NCBI GenBank assembly: GCA_934351765.1 | Contig: CAKRJM010000072.1 | Span: 1 to 9,872 of the forward strand | Length of the DNA stretch: 9,872 nucleotides | From: an uncultured Lachnospiraceae bacterium | Lineage (GTDB): Bacteria; Bacillota; Clostridia; Lachnospirales; Lachnospiraceae | Direction: 5' to 3' | Shown here: positions 7,498 through 9,872 of the stretch, piece by piece | How the letters are laid out: each line of letters starts with the position of its first letter | Numbering within the stretch: position 1 is the first letter of the stretch | The notes under the pieces: generated by a model | Told to the model about the DNA's origin: nothing | What the model saw: only the letters and a program-made list of their open reading frames with translations | The model's database searches: none | Program-made: the position numbers and the translations under genes

Positions 7498-7511
7498 GTA
7501 TAACTTTATAC
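7498..7511 (+). repeat. 14-nt inverted repeat in the leader of the hydC-type gene
   Basis: GTATAA and TTATAC are perfect complements separated by CT. The site would span roughly +5 to +18 of the predicted transcript, a usual place for a repressor operator. It does not match the Rex consensus. The operator role is inference. Confidence 0.4.
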
Positions 7512-7544
7512 GAGATAGCCAAAAATTTAACAGGAGGTCAAACC

Positions 7545-8021
7545 ATGCTCGATCAGACGTATTACCGGAAAGCCGATGAGATCATCGACCATTACGGTCG
7601 AAAGGCTGCTTCTCTCATTCCGATCATGCAGGACATCCAGGCGGAGTATCGTTATCTGCCCGGTGAGCTGTTAACCTATGTCGCGAAGCAAATCGGCGTC
7701 ACCGAAACAAAGGCTTACAGTGTAGCAACCTTTTATGAAAACTTCTCCTTTGAAGCCAAGGGAAAATATGTCATTAAGGTATGCGACGGCACCGCCTGTC
7801 ATGTCCGCAAATCCACTCCGGTCCTGGAAGCACTTTTTAAAGAGCTGGGACTCAACAAGAAGAAACATACCACGGACGATATGATGTTCACCGTAGAGAC
7901 GGTATCCTGTCTCGGCGCCTGCGGACTCGCACCGACCATGATGGTCGGCGAGGAGGTACACCCGTCCATGACACCGGAAAAGGCACTGGAAATCATTCAT
8001 GAACTGAGGGGGAAAGGCTGA
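7545..8021 (+). CDS. hydC: NuoE-like [2Fe-2S] subunit (HydC/HndA type)
   Basis: This 158-residue cytoplasmic protein belongs to the 24-kDa NuoE family. After a helical N-terminal region (to about residue 70) comes a thioredoxin-like [2Fe-2S] domain with the four expected ligands: Cys80 and Cys85 (CDGTAC, C-x4-C) and Cys122 and Cys126 (CLGAC, C-x3-C). The family passes electrons in NADH dehydrogenases, formate dehydrogenases and bifurcating [FeFe] hydrogenases. The neighbouring NuoF-like gene, with an N-terminal thioredoxin-like and a C-terminal ferredoxin domain, points to the hydrogenase or a related soluble complex and not respiratory complex I. The start has AGGAGG (7532-7537) 7 nt upstream. 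The stop overlaps the next ATG by one base (TGATG), implying translational coupling. Subunit type is firm; the partner enzyme is inferred. Confidence 0.9.
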   Translation: MLDQTYYRKADEIIDHYGRKAASLIPIMQDIQAEYRYLPGELLTYVAKQIGVTETKAYSVATFYENFSFEAKGKYVIKVCDGTACHVRKSTPVLEALFKELGLNKKKHTTDDMMFTVETVSCLGACGLAPTMMVGEEVHPSMTPEKALEIIHELRGKG

Positions 8022-9872
8022 TGATTAAAAACAGAGATGAATTAACTCAGATCCGGGAAGCTGCGAAACAGACCATTTCGTTCCAGGACTGCCGGATTCT
8101 TGTCTGTTCCGGCACCGGCTGTATCGCCACCGGTTCCGCAAAAATCCATGATATTTTCGCTGATCTCGCCCGTGACACGGATGGCGTAACCCTGGAATTT
8201 GCACCTCATGACCAGGACGAAACCAGCGTTGGCATAAAGAAAACCGGCTGTCAGGGCTTCTGTGAACTGGGGCCCCTGGTTCGGATCCAGCGCGGAAACG
8301 AAACAATCCAGTACGTAAAGGTACAGCCTGAGGACTGCTACGAAATTTTTGAACAGACTGTACTGAAGGGCGAGGTCGTGGAACACCTGCTCTATACAAA
8401 AAAAGAGATCCACTACCGCCATCCCGAGGACATCCCCTTTATGGCAAAGCAGACCAGACTGGTTCTTGAAAACTGCGGAAAGCTGGATGCCGAATCTCTG
8501 GATGAATACCTGGCAGTCGGCGGCTTCAGGGCTCTGGAAAAGGTTCTGTTCGAAATGACCAGCGATGAGGTTGTCGACGAGATCGACCGCTCCGGACTCC
8601 GCGGACGAGGAGGCGGCGGCTTCCCGGCCGGAAAGAAATGGAAACAGGTAGCCCGTCAGCCGGAGCCGATTCGCTATGTAGTCTGCAATGGCGATGAGGG
8701 AGACCCCGGAGCTTTCATGGATGGCTCCGTGATGGAGGGAGATCCCTTTAAGCTCATCGAGGGCATGGCCATCGCAGCCCGCGCTGTAAAGGCAGCTGAT
8801 GGCTATATCTATGTCCGTGCTGAATATCCTATGTCCGTTGCCAGACTGCGCCATGCCATTGCACTTCTGGAGGACGCAGGACTGCTCGGCGATCACATTT
8901 TAGGAACTGATTTCTCCTTCCATTTACATATTAACCGCGGCGCCGGTGCATTCGTCTGCGGTGAGGGCTCGGCACTGACTGCCTCCATCGAAGGAAACCG
9001 CGGCATGCCCCGTGTAAAGCCTCCCCGCACGGTAGAAAAGGGTCTCTGGGAAAAGCCAACCGTTTTAAACAATGTGGAAACCTTCGCCAACGTACCTGGC
9101 ATCATCTTAAAGGGTGCTGACTGGTACCGCAGTATCGGAACCGAGGGAAGTCCCGGAACAAAGACCTTTTCTTTGACCGGCTCCATCGAAAATACCGGTC
9201 TTATCGAGGTTCCCATGGGTACGACTCTGCGTGAGATCATCTTCGACATCGGCGGCGGCTTGAAGAACGGTGCCGAGTTCAAGGCTGTTCAGATCGGCGG
9301 TCCCTCCGGCGGCTGTTTAACCAGGGATCATCTGGATGAACCTCTGGACTTCGATTCTGTAAAAAAATTCAACGCCATCGTCGGTTCCGGCGGCATGGTG
9401 GTCATGGACACCAACACCTGTATGGTGGAGGTTGCCCGGTTCTTCATGAGCTTTACCCAGCGGGAATCCTGCGGAAAATGTGTTCCCTGCCGGGAAGGCA
9501 CCAAGCGCATGCTGGAGATCCTGGAACGGATCGTAGACGGCAAGGGCGAGATGGCGGATCTGGACCGGCTGGAAGAGCTGGCTGACATGATCCGTTCCAT
9601 GGCTCTGTGCGGCCTCGGAAAGAGTGCTCCGCTGCCGGTCATCAGTACCTTAACGACCTTCCGCGAGGAATATGTGGAACATATCAGGGATCATAAGTGC
9701 CGCGCCAAGGTCTGCCAGGCCATGCGGAAGTTCGTCATCAATCCGGAATACTGCAAGGGCTGCGGAAAATGCGCCAAAAACTGTCCTGTGGGTGCTATCA
9801 CCGGTGTCCGCAAGGAATGCTACCATATCGACCCGGCAATATGTATCAAGTGCTCTGCCTGCAAGGACAACT
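8021..9872 (+). CDS. hydB: NuoF-like NADH-binding flavoprotein (HydB/HndC type), runs off the right edge
   Basis: 617 codons are in the window; the end is missing. Residues about 20-115 are a thioredoxin-like [2Fe-2S] domain (Cys29, Cys34, Cys77, Cys81). Then comes the NuoF core: the flavin/NADH-binding glycine-rich loop GLRGRGGGGFPAGKKW (193-208), NGDEGDPGAFMD (223-234) and GAGAFVCGEGSAL (307-319). The [4Fe-4S] site is SCGKCVPC (Cys484, 487, 490) with Cys530. A C-terminal 2x[4Fe-4S] ferredoxin domain starts near 570 (Cys578, 581, 584, 588, then 608, 611, 614); the last ligand is just outside. In bifurcating hydrogenases this subunit exchanges electrons with NAD(H) and carries the flavin. The next gene is expected to be the [FeFe] catalytic subunit, but formate dehydrogenase or another oxidoreductase cannot be excluded. 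The start overlaps the hydC-type stop; a GAGGGGG lies upstream. Confidence 0.92.
   Translation, partial: MIKNRDELTQIREAAKQTISFQDCRILVCSGTGCIATGSAKIHDIFADLARDTDGVTLEFAPHDQDETSVGIKKTGCQGFCELGPLVRIQRGNETIQYVKVQPEDCYEIFEQTVLKGEVVEHLLYTKKEIHYRHPEDIPFMAKQTRLVLENCGKLDAESLDEYLAVGGFRALEKVLFEMTSDEVVDEIDRSGLRGRGGGGFPAGKKWKQVARQPEPIRYVVCNGDEGDPGAFMDGSVMEGDPFKLIEGMAIAARAVKAADGYIYVRAEYPMSVARLRHAIALLEDAGLLGDHILGTDFSFHLHINRGAGAFVCGEGSALTASIEGNRGMPRVKPPRTVEKGLWEKPTVLNNVETFANVPGIILKGADWYRSIGTEGSPGTKTFSLTGSIENTGLIEVPMGTTLREIIFDIGGGLKNGAEFKAVQIGGPSGGCLTRDHLDEPLDFDSVKKFNAIVGSGGMVVMDTNTCMVEVARFFMSFTQRESCGKCVPCREGTKRMLEILERIVDGKGEMADLDRLEELADMIRSMALCGLGKSAPLPVISTLTTFREEYVEHIRDHKCRAKVCQAMRKFVINPEYCKGCGKCAKNCPVGAITGVRKECYHIDPAICIKCSACKDN

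Noticed and set aside
8042..8896. Open frame of 284 codons on the minus strand
   Set aside because: It lies opposite the well-supported NuoF-like gene, shows no recognisable domain and has no clear ribosome binding site; it is a shadow of the real gene.

Overview
The window looks like chromosomal DNA from a moderately GC-rich Clostridia species, most likely a member of the Lachnospiraceae. Four things suggest this: the eno-secG-rnr order, a pheST operon behind a tRNA-sensing T-box leader, strong AGGAGG-type ribosome binding sites, and NuoE/NuoF-like genes of the type found with electron-bifurcating [FeFe] hydrogenases. The genus cannot be settled from the sequence alone.

Layout. The left two thirds is read on the minus strand. 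From its upstream end this part holds a T-box leader with its own promoter (about 6253 to 5922), pheS, pheT, a strong terminator (2339-2367), eno, secG with its own promoter (803-831), and the first 147 codons of rnr, which runs off the left edge. A divergent promoter pair lies between about 6226 and 6313. To its right, genes are on the plus strand: a YihY/BrkB-family membrane protein with its own promoter and terminator, an AT-rich gap of about 250 bases, then a NuoE-like gene (hydC type) overlapping by one base a NuoF-like gene (hydB type). The latter runs off the right edge inside its C-terminal ferredoxin domain.

How the genes work together. PheS and PheT form phenylalanyl-tRNA synthetase. 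Its transcription is predicted to be switched on by uncharged tRNA-Phe: the leader carries a plausible UUC specifier and a UGGU acceptor-pairing site that fits an A discriminator base. Enolase serves glycolysis, SecG protein export, and RNase R RNA turnover; the rnr neighbour smpB is expected just off the left edge. The NuoE/NuoF-like pair probably passes electrons between NADH and an [FeFe] hydrogenase expected to the right.

All the genes belong to known families and no new gene system is visible. The points that deserve a second look are intergenic. They are a 27-nt palindrome present twice plus a shorter copy over the pheS start, two separate pairs of direct repeats with a 31-nt period, a 54-nt hairpin just before rnr, and a palindrome in the leader of the hydrogenase-type operon.
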